DNA of 64,000 nucleotides from Monoplex corrugatus. Its lineage: Eukaryota; Mollusca; Gastropoda; Littorinimorpha; Ranellidae. Numbering within the stretch: position 1 is the first letter of the stretch; each line of letters begins with the position of its first letter. A model generated the notes under the pieces. It did no database searches, was not told where the DNA came from, and saw only the letters and a program-made list of their open reading frames with translations. The DNA lies in contig JAPXFY010000031.1 of assembly GCA_030674185.1 (NCBI GenBank), positions 41,817,532-41,881,531 of the forward strand, written 5' to 3'. The position numbers were made by a program, and so were the translations under genes. Positions 12,431-23,207 of this stretch are shown in pieces.

Positions 12431-12489
12431 CCTTGCAAATGTCATTATTATTATCTTTTGTAAGTATGTGTATACATTACATTGATCAT

Positions 12490-12493
<4 letters not shown>

Positions 12494-12577
<84 letters not shown>
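12494..12577. repeat. (TG)n microsatellite
   Basis: Uninterrupted GT array of about 42 units. Confidence 0.97.
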
Positions 12578-12583
<6 letters not shown>

Positions 12584-12773
12584 CCTCAGTCAGTCAATGA
12601 TCACAAGAGGCAATCACAGCAAAAAAATACATTGGTTGACAAAATGAAATCCTGCACAACAAAGTCTAGTCTAACAGTGTCATAAAGGGTGTAACACGTG
12701 CATGAATTCTCAGTTAATTTAAACTAAAGGACATATCTTCCACAACACTCATTACACCGACATCTGAAAGTAG

Positions 12774-12775
12774 AC

Positions 12776-12819
<44 letters not shown>

Positions 12820-12827
12820 CACACACA
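12774..12827. repeat. (CA)n microsatellite
   Basis: CA array with one AA interruption. On the minus strand it lies immediately inside the intron after the putative ethanolamine kinase exon 1. Confidence 0.95.
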
Positions 12828-12836
12828 TCTACATAC

Positions 12837-12989
12837 TCGGAATGCGACGCTCTCAGGAGACCAGCTGGGCCGAACGTGCGTCAATACATTCAATGCTCCT
12901 TCTTCGAAGTTGGACACATCTAAACTCCATCCTTCAAGCTTGATCTGTTGTTTCTTCTGATCGAACTGGGTCTGTTCTTCCCTTGCCAT
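12837..12989 (-). CDS. ETNK: Ethanolamine kinase, first coding exon (partial gene)
   Basis: Fifty-one codons run from an ATG with a strong Kozak context (A at -3, G at +4) to a consensus splice donor (GTATGT, complement of 12831-12836), leaving a phase-0 junction. The segment EEGALNVLTHVRPSWSP closely follows the pattern of the N-terminal region of animal ethanolamine kinases, which have an E/R-EGAL-x-LL-x-HLRP-x-W-x-P motif just before the conserved FTDGITNKL. Ethanolamine kinase phosphorylates ethanolamine in the first step of the CDP-ethanolamine pathway to phosphatidylethanolamine, in the cytosol. The next exon should begin with the FTDGxTN segment. I did not find it in 1-12830, so the intron may be long or the next exon may lie outside the window. 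Confidence 0.65.
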
Positions 12990-13770
12990 GGTTGCTGCAC
13001 TAGTGTTTCTATACTTTGAACTGCTCTACTAGGCTAATTCCGATCACATCGGCACAGCACAGTCGAACTGACAAAAATTAAGAAACCTAAAGTCACACTG
13101 CTCCACAATCGCTAGAACTATATCACCTACGTCCACCACTACTAAGTAGGCCTAAGAGTGCGGTGCATAGGCCTGTGATTACAACGGTACACTCGGCCAA
13201 AATGACAACAACGAAGAGTAGATTTTGTCAAGTCCGTTCATGTGTCGGTGGTCTAGATTCTATTCATGCGCGAATTTGTAGCTGTAGGCGAGAGAGATCT
13301 AAACACTGTACTGTATCATTGCTATTCTGAACCGGTTGATCTGAATGAACGAGGGGGAAAATCGATGCTCTGCTCTGACAGAAAACTGCCGGATCTGGGT
13401 CAAGCTGGGTCTGTATGTCAGATGTTACAATTATTGCCTACACGACAGTGACGACTGGAAAGTTTCTTTTGAGATTCTTAGTGAAAAATGTGGTGTCTCT
13501 GAAACAGCTGTATAATCGTATGTTGATAATCCAGTATATACAATTCAACCTGAAGCGTTCAGGACTGCCAACGCGTTCCTTGGATGTGTCGGCGGTGCAA
13601 CAGCCTGTGTAAGAGTTACGCATTAAAAAGAAAAAACAATTTGCCACAATGGCGTGACCTTTCACCCTATCTGACCTTCACCTCAAGAATTTCGTAGGTT
13701 CCAGACCACCCCAACAAGAATTAGGCCCAAGCTCAAACACAGACCTGTGGTCTGAAGTATGTGGGGCCAA
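12990..13770. promoter_or_regulatory. 5' flank of putative ethanolamine kinase exon
   Basis: Non-repetitive sequence upstream (minus sense) of the exon at 12837-12989; it should contain the 5' UTR and promoter. No TATA box or clear initiator could be picked out, and the short plus-strand open frames have no recognisable domains. Confidence 0.35.
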
Positions 13771-13775
13771 AGAGG

Positions 13776-13932
13776 CTGAGACACAGATATCTAAGATATC
13801 TTGGTAATGTTGTACAATAGAATACGAAAATAATTGGAGCTAATTTCACGTAAAAGTGCGTGAAATTAGCTCCAATTATTTTCGTATTCTATTGTACAAC
13901 ATTACCGATATCTTAGATGTCTGTGGGCTGAG
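13776..13932. repeat. Long imperfect hairpin (inverted repeat)
   Basis: The arms 13776-13850 and 13859-13932 are nearly perfect complements around an 8-base loop (TAAAAGTG). The core arm includes AATACGAAAATAATTGGAGC and its complement. The inner ~55 bp match almost without error, and the outer ~20 bp (CTGAG-CACAGA-ATCTAAG) have several differences. This could be a fold-back or MITE-type element; no target duplication was identified. Confidence 0.85.
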
Positions 13933-14040
13933 AGAGATAAAGAGGTTCAACTTGCAGGGCCGGTCTGTGTCATGCGCGCGGAGAGGCACGAAGGAATTTT
14001 GCGTGATAAGGGCCACTTGGCTCCGCAAGCAGTAGCAATG

Positions 14041-14184
14041 ATGGTGTTGAAGAAAAAAGCCGATGGCAAGGCGTGCGGTGCCATAAACTGTACAAATTCT
14101 CGATTGAAATGCTCAGGATTTCCCCCACCCCACCCCAACACACACACAATTCCGAAAGGAACAGAAAACGTGAAACAGATGCAG
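14041..14184 (+). CDS. Possible THAP-domain first exon
   Basis: A short frame from ATG 14041 contains KACGAINCTNSRLK, which fits the start of a THAP zinc finger (C-x4-C followed by N-S/R). A degenerate 'IPKGTENVKQM' follows, where THAP domains carry FPkD...R...W. It ends at CAG|GTACAG, an acceptable donor with a phase-0 junction. The second half of the domain (C-x2-H, AVPTI) would be on another exon and was not found before the LINE sequence that begins at 14395. It could be a truncated gene or the stump of another THAP transposon. Confidence 0.3.
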
Positions 14185-14272
14185 GTACAGCATATTCTGT
14201 TATATTAATCAAACATCAAATCAGGCCCTTTTTTTTTTAAACCTCAGTTGCATGCAGGTGCATGGAGCACTT

Positions 14273-14290
14273 TTGGGGGGGGGGGGGGGT
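14273..14290. repeat. Poly-G run
   Basis: About 15 or more consecutive G bases, one of several long G homopolymers in the window. Confidence 0.9.
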
Positions 14291-14394
14291 ACTTAAAAGT
14301 TTCTCATGTCGTTTTTTCATTGTCCTTTTTTTTCTACTTTGTACATTTTTAGACATGAATCGGTGATATTCTGTGCATAATCTAGATCTAGAGC

Positions 14395-14877
14395 ATGTCG
14401 AACAGTTTGACATTTTCGTCAAAGCAGGATGCCAGACTGGACAAACTTCTGGACCTCATTCCACTAGTGCACTCCCTTAGTGTCAGGATAGAGAGGATGG
14501 GGGGAAAAAACATGGGAGAAAAACTGGAGGAGAGGATTGAGGAGGTGGTGGACAGAAAACTGGAGGAGATGATGGAGGAAAGACTAGAGACAGAAAAAAA
14601 GAAAAAGAATCTGGTTATCGTCAATCTAAAAGAGAGCACAAAAACGGACAATGAAGAAAAAAGGAAAGATGACCTGGAAGCTGCTAAAACAGTGATAAGT
14701 AAGATAGTGGATATGGAAGAAGATGACCTGGTAGAGCCCATAAGGCTGGGGAAAGAAGGGGGACATAGACCAAGAATGCTCAGGGTGACAGTGAGAGGGG
14801 AGGAAAAGAAGAAAGAAATTATGAAGAAAGCTCCCAAACTGAACAAAGATAAATCTCCCAGAGATACAAAGATATAT
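14395..14877 (+). pseudogene. LINE-A ORF1, N-terminal part
   Basis: A 161-codon frame encodes a highly charged coiled-coil segment (Glu/Lys/Arg-rich, about residues 35-75) followed by NLVIVNLKES and RLGKEGGHRPRMLRV, the order seen in ORF1 of CR1-type LINEs. It aligns along its length with LINE-B ORF1 (23298-23882). The homology stops after the codons for IY at 14872-14877, where unrelated sequence begins. The missing C-terminus is found in frame at 18572. ORF1 proteins bind RNA in the retrotransposition particle. This copy is inactive because of the interruption. Confidence 0.65.
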
Positions 14878-14878
14878 G

Positions 14879-15220
14879 TGATGGTGTGGTGGTAAGGGTG
14901 AAGGTGAAGACAGGAGGCAGAAGAGAAGAAGAGCGCAGATGGTAATGCAGCCTGACGAAGAAGATCCAGGGAAGACAGAGATGATGTTTCTCTCTTTATT
15001 CTGACCCAACCGTTCAAGACCAGACCAGAGGAGAAAGGCGTACATGGCACTTCTTCTTCTTCGGTGGTACTCACACTCATCCGCTTATATACTCCGCATG
15101 TGAACCGCATTGACCGCACCGCGAGCCCGCAGGCAAAACGACTCTCTGGAACCCCTTAGGGGCCAGATTTGTGTTTCTTCGAGCAAGCTCAGCGGTGCTT
15201 ATCTTGCGGTCCACATAACA
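14879..15220 (-). repeat. LTR-like sequence
   Basis: On the minus strand this begins TGTTATGTGGACCGC, has a TATATAAGCGG box (near 15085), an AGAATAAAG polyadenylation-type signal (near 14998) and ends in CCACACCATCA. The TG...CA ends, TATA box and AATAAA order fit an LTR of about 340 bp. No second LTR and no matching flanking 5-mers were found, so it may be a solo or broken LTR. Confidence 0.4.
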
Positions 15221-16125
15221 AATACCAACATATCATATATCAGAAAATTCTACACAGCATACAGATTGTTGTATTCTACATCATTTTGCACAACATTCAC
15301 ACAGATCGAAACTATAAGTGATTTAACTCAATGTTTACACTTTGCTGAACTGGATTTTAGCCGTATTTTTATGATTTAATCAATCAATATTAGACCATGA
15401 AAAATATCAAACGAATGAGTGAATACACGATAATCGATAAGTTTATGTGGACATACTTTGAATAGGTAAATCAATCTCTCAGTGCAGAAATTGATCGGTG
15501 AACAGGCAATAGAAAAACACAAATGATCCTAATTTGGACACGCATAGTTCGACCACAATACGGAATGCCAAGATCTCTTCTAGTACTTTACTGCTTAGCA
15601 ATATTTTATTGCAATATCAATTCTGTTTATAAAAGGAGCAAAAATGTAAATGTAATTTTGTATTCTAATTCAGATTTTAAATACTAAGAATTCGATTCTA
15701 CATCCCGGCAAGATGGCGGTCATTTTGGCGGTTTGTCGCACTTTGACTTGGCCTGAACTTTCTTTAATGCAAGCTTAATGTCTAATGATTAAAGGTGTGA
15801 TGTGGTCCAAATGAAAGATTAGAATACCAACATTCTAATCGTGATCTTAAAATTTCCACAATTTATTTCATTATTATACAAATTTCCGATCATCATCACG
15901 GCTCACTGGTCGGAAATTTGAATAGTACCGAACGATCGGACAACAAAATTATTGATTTCAGGCAAACGAGGGGAAATTTCGCCTCGGGGACATCTCCTTG
16001 CTTGATGCTTGATGCGTGATGTGTAGACGTCGGCAGAATCCAATTCTGGATATACGCGCCAACAGGGGAAAAACTGGGGGAGAGCACACAGGATTCCTAA
16101 CTTAAAAAAAAAGAGATTTTTTTTT
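15221..16125. other. Unassigned sequence
   Basis: AT-rich DNA without recognised genes. The AAGATGGCGGTCATTTTGGC stretch near 15710 resembles a GC-box-poor promoter or transposon end, but nothing adjacent supports either. Confidence 0.35.
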
Positions 16126-16141
16126 TGGGGGGGGGGGGGGG
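16126..16141. repeat. Poly-T/poly-G run
   Basis: A T run followed by about 16 G bases, just beyond the 3' end of the minus-strand LINE. Confidence 0.9.
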
Positions 16142-16169
16142 GACTGACCGTCGGCAGGCTTCACTTCAG

Positions 16170-18381
16170 CTGAAAGTTGGTATAATCAGCTGGCCTAGCC
16201 GACCCCCAGCACCATCTAGTATGGTCGCTGGGGCCCCCTCCTCGTTCAGCAGGCTGGTTTTGGGCTGCATCTGAGGCCAGACACAGCCATCCTGAACTGG
16301 TGTGCCGACGATAAGGTGATGATATCGTCTGGCAGACCATTCCACTCTGTTGTCGTTCGAGGGAAGAAAGAATTCCTAAAGGTGGTGGGTTTGAGCGTTC
16401 AACCACGAAGCACCTGTTGTTGTTTCTGGCCATGGTTGATACTATATTAGTTGTTACGTGGTCCTTCTCTAAGCGTGGTATGATTTTCCTTTTTGATTTG
16501 GCCACAGGTTTGAGAAACTGCTCTGCTGGTATGGCTGGGATTTCCCCCCTGACAATCTTGAAGAACAGGGTAAGGCGTTGCTCCTTCCTCCTGGTCTGCA
16601 GTGGTGGTAAATTCTGCTGCTTCAGAATGGTTGTGATGCATCCAGGGGTGCGGTCTTTGTAATTCTGGGTGATGAAGCGAGCCGCACGCCTCTAGATGCT
16701 CTCCAGCCTATCAACATCCTTCTGGAGGAACGGGTCCCACACTGACGAACTGTACTCAAGGGTTGATCTCACCAGGGAGATGTACGCTGTGCGACTACTT
16801 TGAGCTGGGCAGCAGCGTAGGTTCCTTCGTAAGAACCCCAGGGTCGAGCTTGCTTTCTTGACGATGTTGTCAATGTGTGCCGTCCATTTGAGTTTGTCAG
16901 TGAGGGTGACTCCGAGGTATGGATTGCAGGGAACTTGCTGCAGGATCTCGTTGTTTAGCATGTAGAAGTGTGATGACCTGGGTCTGATGCTGAGGATGTA
17001 GCATTTTTTTGCATTAAACCTCATGCCCCATAGATGAGCCCACTTCTCCAGCTCCTTAAGATCAGACTGCAGGGTGTGATGGTCCTGTTGGCAAGTGATT
17101 GGTCGGTACATGAGGCAGTCATCAGCGAACAAACGAACCTGCGACTTGACACAGTCTGGAAGGTCGTTCAAGTGACAGAGGAACAGTAAGGGTCCTAGCA
17201 GTAGCACGGTACCTTGAGGTACTCCCGAGTCCACAGTCACTTCCTTTGACTCTTCACTATCCACCACTACCTTCATGAGCCTTCTGGTTAGGAAATGGTC
17301 CAACCAACTATGCAGGGGCCCAGTAATGCCGTAACTTCTCAGTTTGTACAGAAGTTTGGAGTGGGGACTGTATCGAAGGCTTTTGAAAAGTCAAGTATAG
17401 CCATGTCGGTCTGTTTCCCCTGGTCGAAATTTCTGCAGAGGTCGTGAAGGGTTGTGATGAGCTGGGTTTCGCATGAGAAACCAGTCCTGAAGCCATGGTT
17501 GAGGTTTGTCAATATCTTTTCTTTCTCCAGATGGTCGAGGAGGTGCTTGCAGATAATACGCTCAAGCAGTTTGCATGGTACAGATGTTAGGGAGACCAGT
17601 CGATAGTTTTCTGGTTGGTGCTTGTCTCCCTTTTTGAAGACTGGGGTGATGTTAGCTTTCCTCCAGTCGGCTGGGAGAGTTCCTGTGTCCACGGACTTCT
17701 GGAAAATTTTTGATAGACCTGGTGCTAGTTCGGCTGCACACTCTTTGAGTAGCATGTTGGGTATCTGGTCTGGTCCAGGGGCCTTTGGGGTTCGGATATT
17801 TCGAAGTAACTTCTCCACTCCCTCTTTCCTTATTGTCAGGTCAGCAATTAGCCTATGCTGGTGTAGCTTGGCTAGTGGGGACTGGGAAGTGTCTTGGGTG
17901 AAGACTGATGAGAACTGTTTTAGGAGGGTGTCCGCCTTGGATCTGGCATCGCTGTAGAGTGTGCCTCTGGATTTCAGTGGAGCTATGCCGATGTTGTCCC
18001 TCTTCTTTGATTTTATATAGCTCCAGAAAGGCTTTGAATTGTTTTGTGACAGTCCTTCCTCAATGCTGTTTCTGAGAAAGGTCCACTCAGCCTGCCTGAA
18101 CTGCTTTCGGCATTCTTTCTGAATGAAGCGGTAGTTTGTCCAGTTCTTTGTTCTTCTGGTTTGTCTGTATAGTCGTTTCTTTTTCTTCAGCAGTTTTTGT
18201 AGACGTCGGTTAAGCCAGGGAAGTCGGTGTCGAGTTCCTGTGGTTGAAGAGGGAACATGGGCTTCTATGGCCGTGATCAGTTCTTTCTTGAAGGTGCTCC
18301 ACAGGCTTTCTATATCACTGGTGTTATCTGCCGATAAGATGTTGGTAGATATTTCCTCCGCTTCGTGCTTTAGGGCCTCCT
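16170..18381 (-). pseudogene. 5'-truncated Jockey/CR1-like LINE ORF2
   Basis: Read from 18381 downward, the protein starts in the pre-RT linker (PWLNRRLQKLLKKKKRLYRQ, ...KPFWSYIKSKK). It passes through RT motifs APGPDQIPNMLLKE, NYRLVSLTSVPCKLLE, LDFSKAFDTVP (palm Asp), SGVPQGTVL...LFLCHLNDLP and the catalytic LFADDCLMY (about 17130-17105), then PYLGVTL...WTAHIDNI and RSTLEYSSSVWDP to the thumb and C-terminus. The endonuclease is missing, which is normal 5' truncation from target-primed reverse transcription. Frameshifts near 17340, 16690 and 16440 disable it. It is related to the minus-strand fragment at 53573-54560. Confidence 0.85.
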
Positions 18382-18565
18382 ACAAGAAATACATACTTTT
18401 CTGCTGAATTAGAGTGCACAAGTTATTCATTTCTTAACTTTTAAGGGTTTAAATATAGAATTTCCTAATATTTTTGAGAATCGCTGAACCAGGGGAGTTA
18501 ACTGTACTCAAAATCGTTTGAGAAGAAAAGACGTCTGCTACACGCCGTTGGGCGTGCACGGCTAC

Positions 18566-18772
18566 ATATATATAAACCACGACCTCACGAAAAACCAGCG
18601 AGACAAACACAAAGCATTGAGAGAGGAGAAACAAAGGAGAACTGAGGCAGGTGAACTAAACTTGGCCATTAGAAACTGGAAAATAGTGACACTTAAACCA
18701 GGCTCAAAAACCCAATCACACTCTGTTGAGGGCGCTGAGGCCACCCCTAGAGCTGGTTCTTCTGGCAGTTGA
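18566..18772 (+). pseudogene. LINE-A ORF1, C-terminal part
   Basis: The frame YINHDLTKNQRDKHKALREE...AIRNWKIVTLKPGSK aligns with the LINE-B ORF1 C-terminus (IFINPDYTPAERLQQKELRA...IRGDRIVTV). It continues in phase from the N-terminal part that stops at 14877, separated by the 3.69-kb insertion. It ends in a Ser/Gly-rich tail before the ORF2 region. Confidence 0.65.
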
Positions 18773-18819
18773 CTACAAGGCAAACATGTACATAGTGTAA
18801 ATAACAAAAGTTCAGATTT

Positions 18820-21654
18820 TTTCCAGGTGTTATATTCTAATGTTGATGGTTTCTTGTACAAAAAAGAAGAGTTATTTTCTAGGATTGATAATATTCATCC
18901 AAGCGTAATTGCATTAACTGAATTAATACCTAAGAATTTACGAAATTTTTGTGAGAAAGAGTTTCACATCCCTAATTTTGACATGTTCATTAATAAGGAT
19001 CACCAACGAGGTGTAGCCGTGTATGTGGATAAACACCTGAATGCTCGAGAGTGTGATGAATTTGATGAGTATAAGTATCAAGAAAGTGTGTGGTGTACTT
19101 TTGATTGTGTGTGTAATGGTAAAGTGTTCATTGGATGTGTGTATTGAAATCCTAACACCAGTACGGTAGAGAATAATAATAAACTATTTGAAATATTAAA
19201 ATCTGACAAAATGTTAAAATATGATAAGATATGCATTATGGGCGATTTCAATTATCCTAATGTTTACTGGGATGGAAAATGGTCCGGGATAAAAGGAAAT
19301 GAGATCATGAGACAGGTGCAGGATTCATTCTTAATTCAAAAGGTAACTAAACCAACAAGAAGAAGACCAGGGCAAAACCTAACTCTTGATGACTGGGTTT
19401 TAGTTAATGATGACACATTTATTTCAGAGAAGTTGTACATCTCGATCTAGTGGGTAAAAGTGACCATGACGTCTTATCATTTCAATTAAATTTGGAAAAG
19501 CTTAAAGTTACAGATCAAGTAGAATTTATCTATAATTTCAATCGGGAGGACTACTCTAAATTAAGAAGTATAATAGTTGAACACGATTGGAAGGTTATAT
19601 CAGATATGGACATAGAGGAAACCTGGGAGTATATAAAGAATACTATATATGAAGGAATGGAGAATTGTATCCCAAAATAAGGAAAAATGCTAGGAAGAAA
19701 TATACCCCAATCTGGATGAATAAAAAAGCTAAGAGAAGCATTAAAAAGAAGTAAAAAATTATTTAAAAGATACTTAAGTACTAAATCAGGATTGAATTAT
19801 ATGAATTACATACGGGAAAGAAATAAATGCACAAAACTGTTAAAGGTAACAAAAAAGGAATATGAAAAAAAAAGGTTGCTAAAGATAGTAAAGATAATCC
19901 TAAATTATTTTGGAAGTATGTTCAAAATAGGTTAAAAATCAATACAGATATAGGTGCTCTAATTAAACCAGATGGATCCTCGGCCGTAAATGATAAGGAA
20001 AAAGCAGAAACTCTAAATGACTTCTTTGCTAGTGTTTTTACACGTGAAGATGTAACAAATATACCCTTACTGGCTGAATGTGCATATATATTATTCAAAT
20101 GGTGTATCCTTATCAGAGGTAAGAGTCACCCCAAAAGCAGTGAGTGACAAATTAGTTAACTTAAACCCAAATAAAGCACAGGGACCTGACCATATTCCTT
20201 CAAAAGTTTTAAAAGAACTAGGTGATGAACTATCATTCCCACTATGTTCTTTGTTCAACAAGACATTAGAATCAGGTACCCTACCACAAGACTGGAAGAC
20301 AGCTGAAGTAACAACCTTGTTTAAAAAGGGTTCTAAAGCAGATCCAAGAAACTATAGACCAATCAGCCTGATTTGTGTGATATGTAAAGTGTTAGAAAGC
20401 ATAATTAGAGATTCAATAGTAACTCACTTTACGGATAATGAATTGTATGCAAAATGTCAGCGCGGGTTTCGTAAAAAGCGATCTTGTGTAACGCAATTAC
20501 TTGAAGTAGGAGAAGATATGACAAAAATATTAGATGATGGTCATAATGTTGATGTTATATATTTAGATTTTAAGAAGGCTTTTGATACTGTGCCCCATGA
20601 AGGTTTACTAGTCAAATTGTCTGCTTATGGTATATCTGGCAAACTATTAAACTGGATACAAGGTTTTTTGAAAGATCGAGTACAGCATGTGAGAGTAGGT
20701 GGTGAAAGATCTAATAAAGCTAAGGTTTTAAGTGGAATACCTCAGGGTAGTATCCTGGGCCCAATACTATTCACAGTGTTTATAAATGACTTGCCAATAT
20801 CACTAAATAGCACCTGTAAAATATTTGCAGATGATACAAAACTATATGACAACACATCTCAATTCGCGGGTTTACAAAATGATATATATGAACTCCAAGA
20901 TTGGTCAGATGTATGGAATCTATATTTCAATATTTCTAAATGTGGTGTTCTACATATTGTAAAACCAACCAAGAACACACATATTATATGAGACAAAATG
21001 ACAGCATAAAGCAGATAAAAATCCTAAAAGAGGAAAAGGACTTCGGAGTAACTTTCGACAGCATGTTGTCCTTCGATTTACATATTGGTAAAATAGTTAA
21101 TAAAGCAAATCAAATGCTGGGAGTTATTAGGAGAAGCTTTTCTTACTTAGATAAGGATATATTTATAAAACTATATAAATTTTTTGTTAGACCACATTTG
21201 GAATATGCAAATGCAATATGGTGTCCATCCTTGAAAAGACAGTCAGCGCAAATAGAAAGAGTACAAAGACGTGCAACAAAGCTATTAAAAGAATGCAAAG
21301 ATAAATCTTATGCAGAACGATTGAAGTATTTGAAATTACACTCACTTAAAGGCAGAAGGACAAGAGGTGACCTTATTCAAATATATAAGATATTTAATGG
21401 AGTTGATAATATTTGTGTTGACTCACTCTTTTCTGTTTCACAATGTAATATCACAAGAAACAAGGAAGGAAAGATATTTAGGCTATTCAGGACTGTCGTA
21501 CTAAACAAGAAGATTTTCTTTTTCACATCGAGTAGCCCCTTTGTGGAATAAACTCCCAACTAACATAAAATTTGCACAAGATACTAACAAATTCAAGAAT
21601 TTTTTGGACGAAATTCCAAAATTCAAAGAACTTTTCATCGATTATGATGATTAA
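18820..21654 (+). pseudogene. LINE-A ORF2 (endonuclease plus reverse transcriptase), disabled
   Basis: This region runs from an APE-type endonuclease (NVDGFLYKKEEL, ALTELIPKN, the IMGDFNYPNVYWDGKW motif, GKSDHDVLSF) into a CR1-type reverse transcriptase. RT motifs include AQGPDHIPSKVLKEL, DPRNYRPISL, YLDFKKAFDTVPH, LSGIPQGSILGPILF and the catalytic IFADDTKLY (about 20824-20850). The thumb and C-terminal portion end at a TAA at 21652-21654. An in-frame TGA at 19145, a frameshift near 19430, several between 19680 and 20080 and one near 20990 make it inactive. It would have copied LINE RNA by target-primed reverse transcription. Confidence 0.88.
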
Positions 21655-21801
21655 AGGCCTGATTAGGCTTATGCAAACAAAAAGAAAATGTGCATTTTAA
21701 CACCTGTTTTAGAAATAGTTGAGAAAGAGGGGACGTAAATAGGCCGCAAGGCCTAGGCCATTGAAAGCCAGTCCCTATTACTATTACTACTACTACTACA
21801 T
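21655..21801 (+). repeat. LINE-A 3' UTR and microsatellite tail
   Basis: Contains a GGCCGCAAGGCC hairpin, then CCAGTCCCTATTACTATTAC and a (TAC)n tail. The tail plan (short hairpin, TCCCTATTACTA, microsatellite) is shared with LINE-B, which supports membership of one clade. Confidence 0.7.
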
Positions 21802-22293
21802 TTACATAAGTAACACTACTATCAAGACAAACATCCCTTATGATTGTTATCTGATCATGACTTCATCACAAACTATATCGGCAAATATACCCTCCCTATG
21901 TCTATGTGTATGTGCGTGCGTGCGTGCATGCATATGTGTGCATACGTGTATGTGCTTGTGCACTTGTATGTGAACCAGAACAGCGTGTTCATGAGCAAGT
22001 GCGTGTTTGCATGTGCATGTGTACTTCTGTTAGATGCCTCTGTCTTATGTCTTGTTGTAGTAGATGCAGTGTTCTTTGGTTGTCCTGGCTTTATTCTACA
22101 TTGATCTGACTCCACTGAGCGCCCCTAAACTCATTCACGCTAAACAGCAGTCATACTAGGGTTCCTGTCTTGCTCCATTTATTCCCAGAATGGCACTATT
22201 TCCATAGTAACAGTCTTGTTATCGAATTCTAGCCAAACACAACAGTAGAATGGAAAGTGTTGATTTTCCCTGAAACGGAGATAAAGGAAACGT

Positions 22294-22342
22294 GAAGAAA
22301 TGGGGGGGGGGGGGGGGGATGAAGAAGGGACAAGTTTGTAAC

Positions 22343-22432
<90 letters not shown>

Positions 22433-22586
22433 GATTGTTGTCTATATAAGTCTGTCATGATGTTTATCTATTTTTGTTATTTCTTCTGCATCAGTGTTGG
22501 TCGGTGTATATGTGTGCACGTGGTACATTTCCCCCCATTGTTGTCAGCCATCATGTTGTATGGGTATGAGCGTGTAAGTATGAGAG

Positions 22587-22679
<93 letters not shown>

Positions 22680-22700
22680 ACGCGTGCGCGTGCGTGTGTG
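22294..22700. repeat. Poly-G, (TG)n and (GA)n microsatellite cluster
   Basis: A G run (22301-22318) is followed by (TG)n at 22346-22432, (GA)n at 22585-22621 and (TG)n at 22622-22700. No gene is visible in 21800-22945; the Cys-Val frames are artefacts. Confidence 0.95.
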
Positions 22701-22875
22701 TGTGTTTACTGATATTTGTTATTTCTCATTTCTTACCTGTTCTTTTATTTATTTGCTTATTCATTTTCATTATTTCTTTCCTCAGATATGAACGACAGAC
22801 TGGAGGAGCTGTGGTTCAGGAAATGATGTTTTCGTCTTATTGACGGGTAGCAGAAGCTTCATGTCTTGATTGGAA

Positions 22876-22896
22876 GAAGGGGGGGGGGGGGGGGGG
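22876..22896. repeat. Poly-G run
   Basis: About 20 consecutive G bases, just upstream of the interrupted SINE. Confidence 0.9.
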
Positions 22897-23207
22897 CTTT
22901 CTGTGATTTGAGACGTCTTATACATAATGGCTAACTGTGTTTTGAGTCAGATCTTTACTTATTTATTTTATTTATCCTTTCCTTTCTCTGGAGACAAGAT
23001 GCACAGACACACTTCATTTACATGAAACCAAGATTGTTCCAATGATAGGCTGACACAATACTAGTATACGATAAAAGCAAAAACAAAACAAACAAAAAAA
23101 GCAACAACAACAACAACGCCAACACAGGCTAAGTAGGACCTCAGGACCTGGCCTGTTTGTGGGTTTATGTGCAGGCTTAATTTAAAGGCTCTTGCCATGA
23201 GGGAAAT

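Larger units (their letters stand above)
14878..18565. mobile_element. 3.69-kb insertion inside LINE-A
   Basis: ORF1 of LINE-A breaks off at ...ATATAT (14872-14877), and its C-terminal part resumes after another ATATAT at 18566-18571; reading across with one ATATAT keeps the frame. The block contains an LTR-like sequence at its left end, unassigned DNA, and a 5'-truncated LINE on the minus strand (16170-18381). Its right end has a short hairpin (CACGCC GTTG GGCGTG). The termini do not form clear inverted repeats, so the type of the outermost element is unknown. ATATAT is low-complexity and weak as proof of a target duplication. Confidence 0.5.

Noticed and set aside
14388..15119. 243-codon minus-strand Ser/Leu-rich frame
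   Set aside because: Antisense shadow of LINE-A ORF1 plus the LTR-like region; composition is that of reverse-read Glu/Lys-rich coding sequence.
18541..18571. Helitron 3' end suggested by a short hairpin before AT
   Set aside because: The terminal CTRR and a 5' TC are not present and no rolling-circle protein is in the block.
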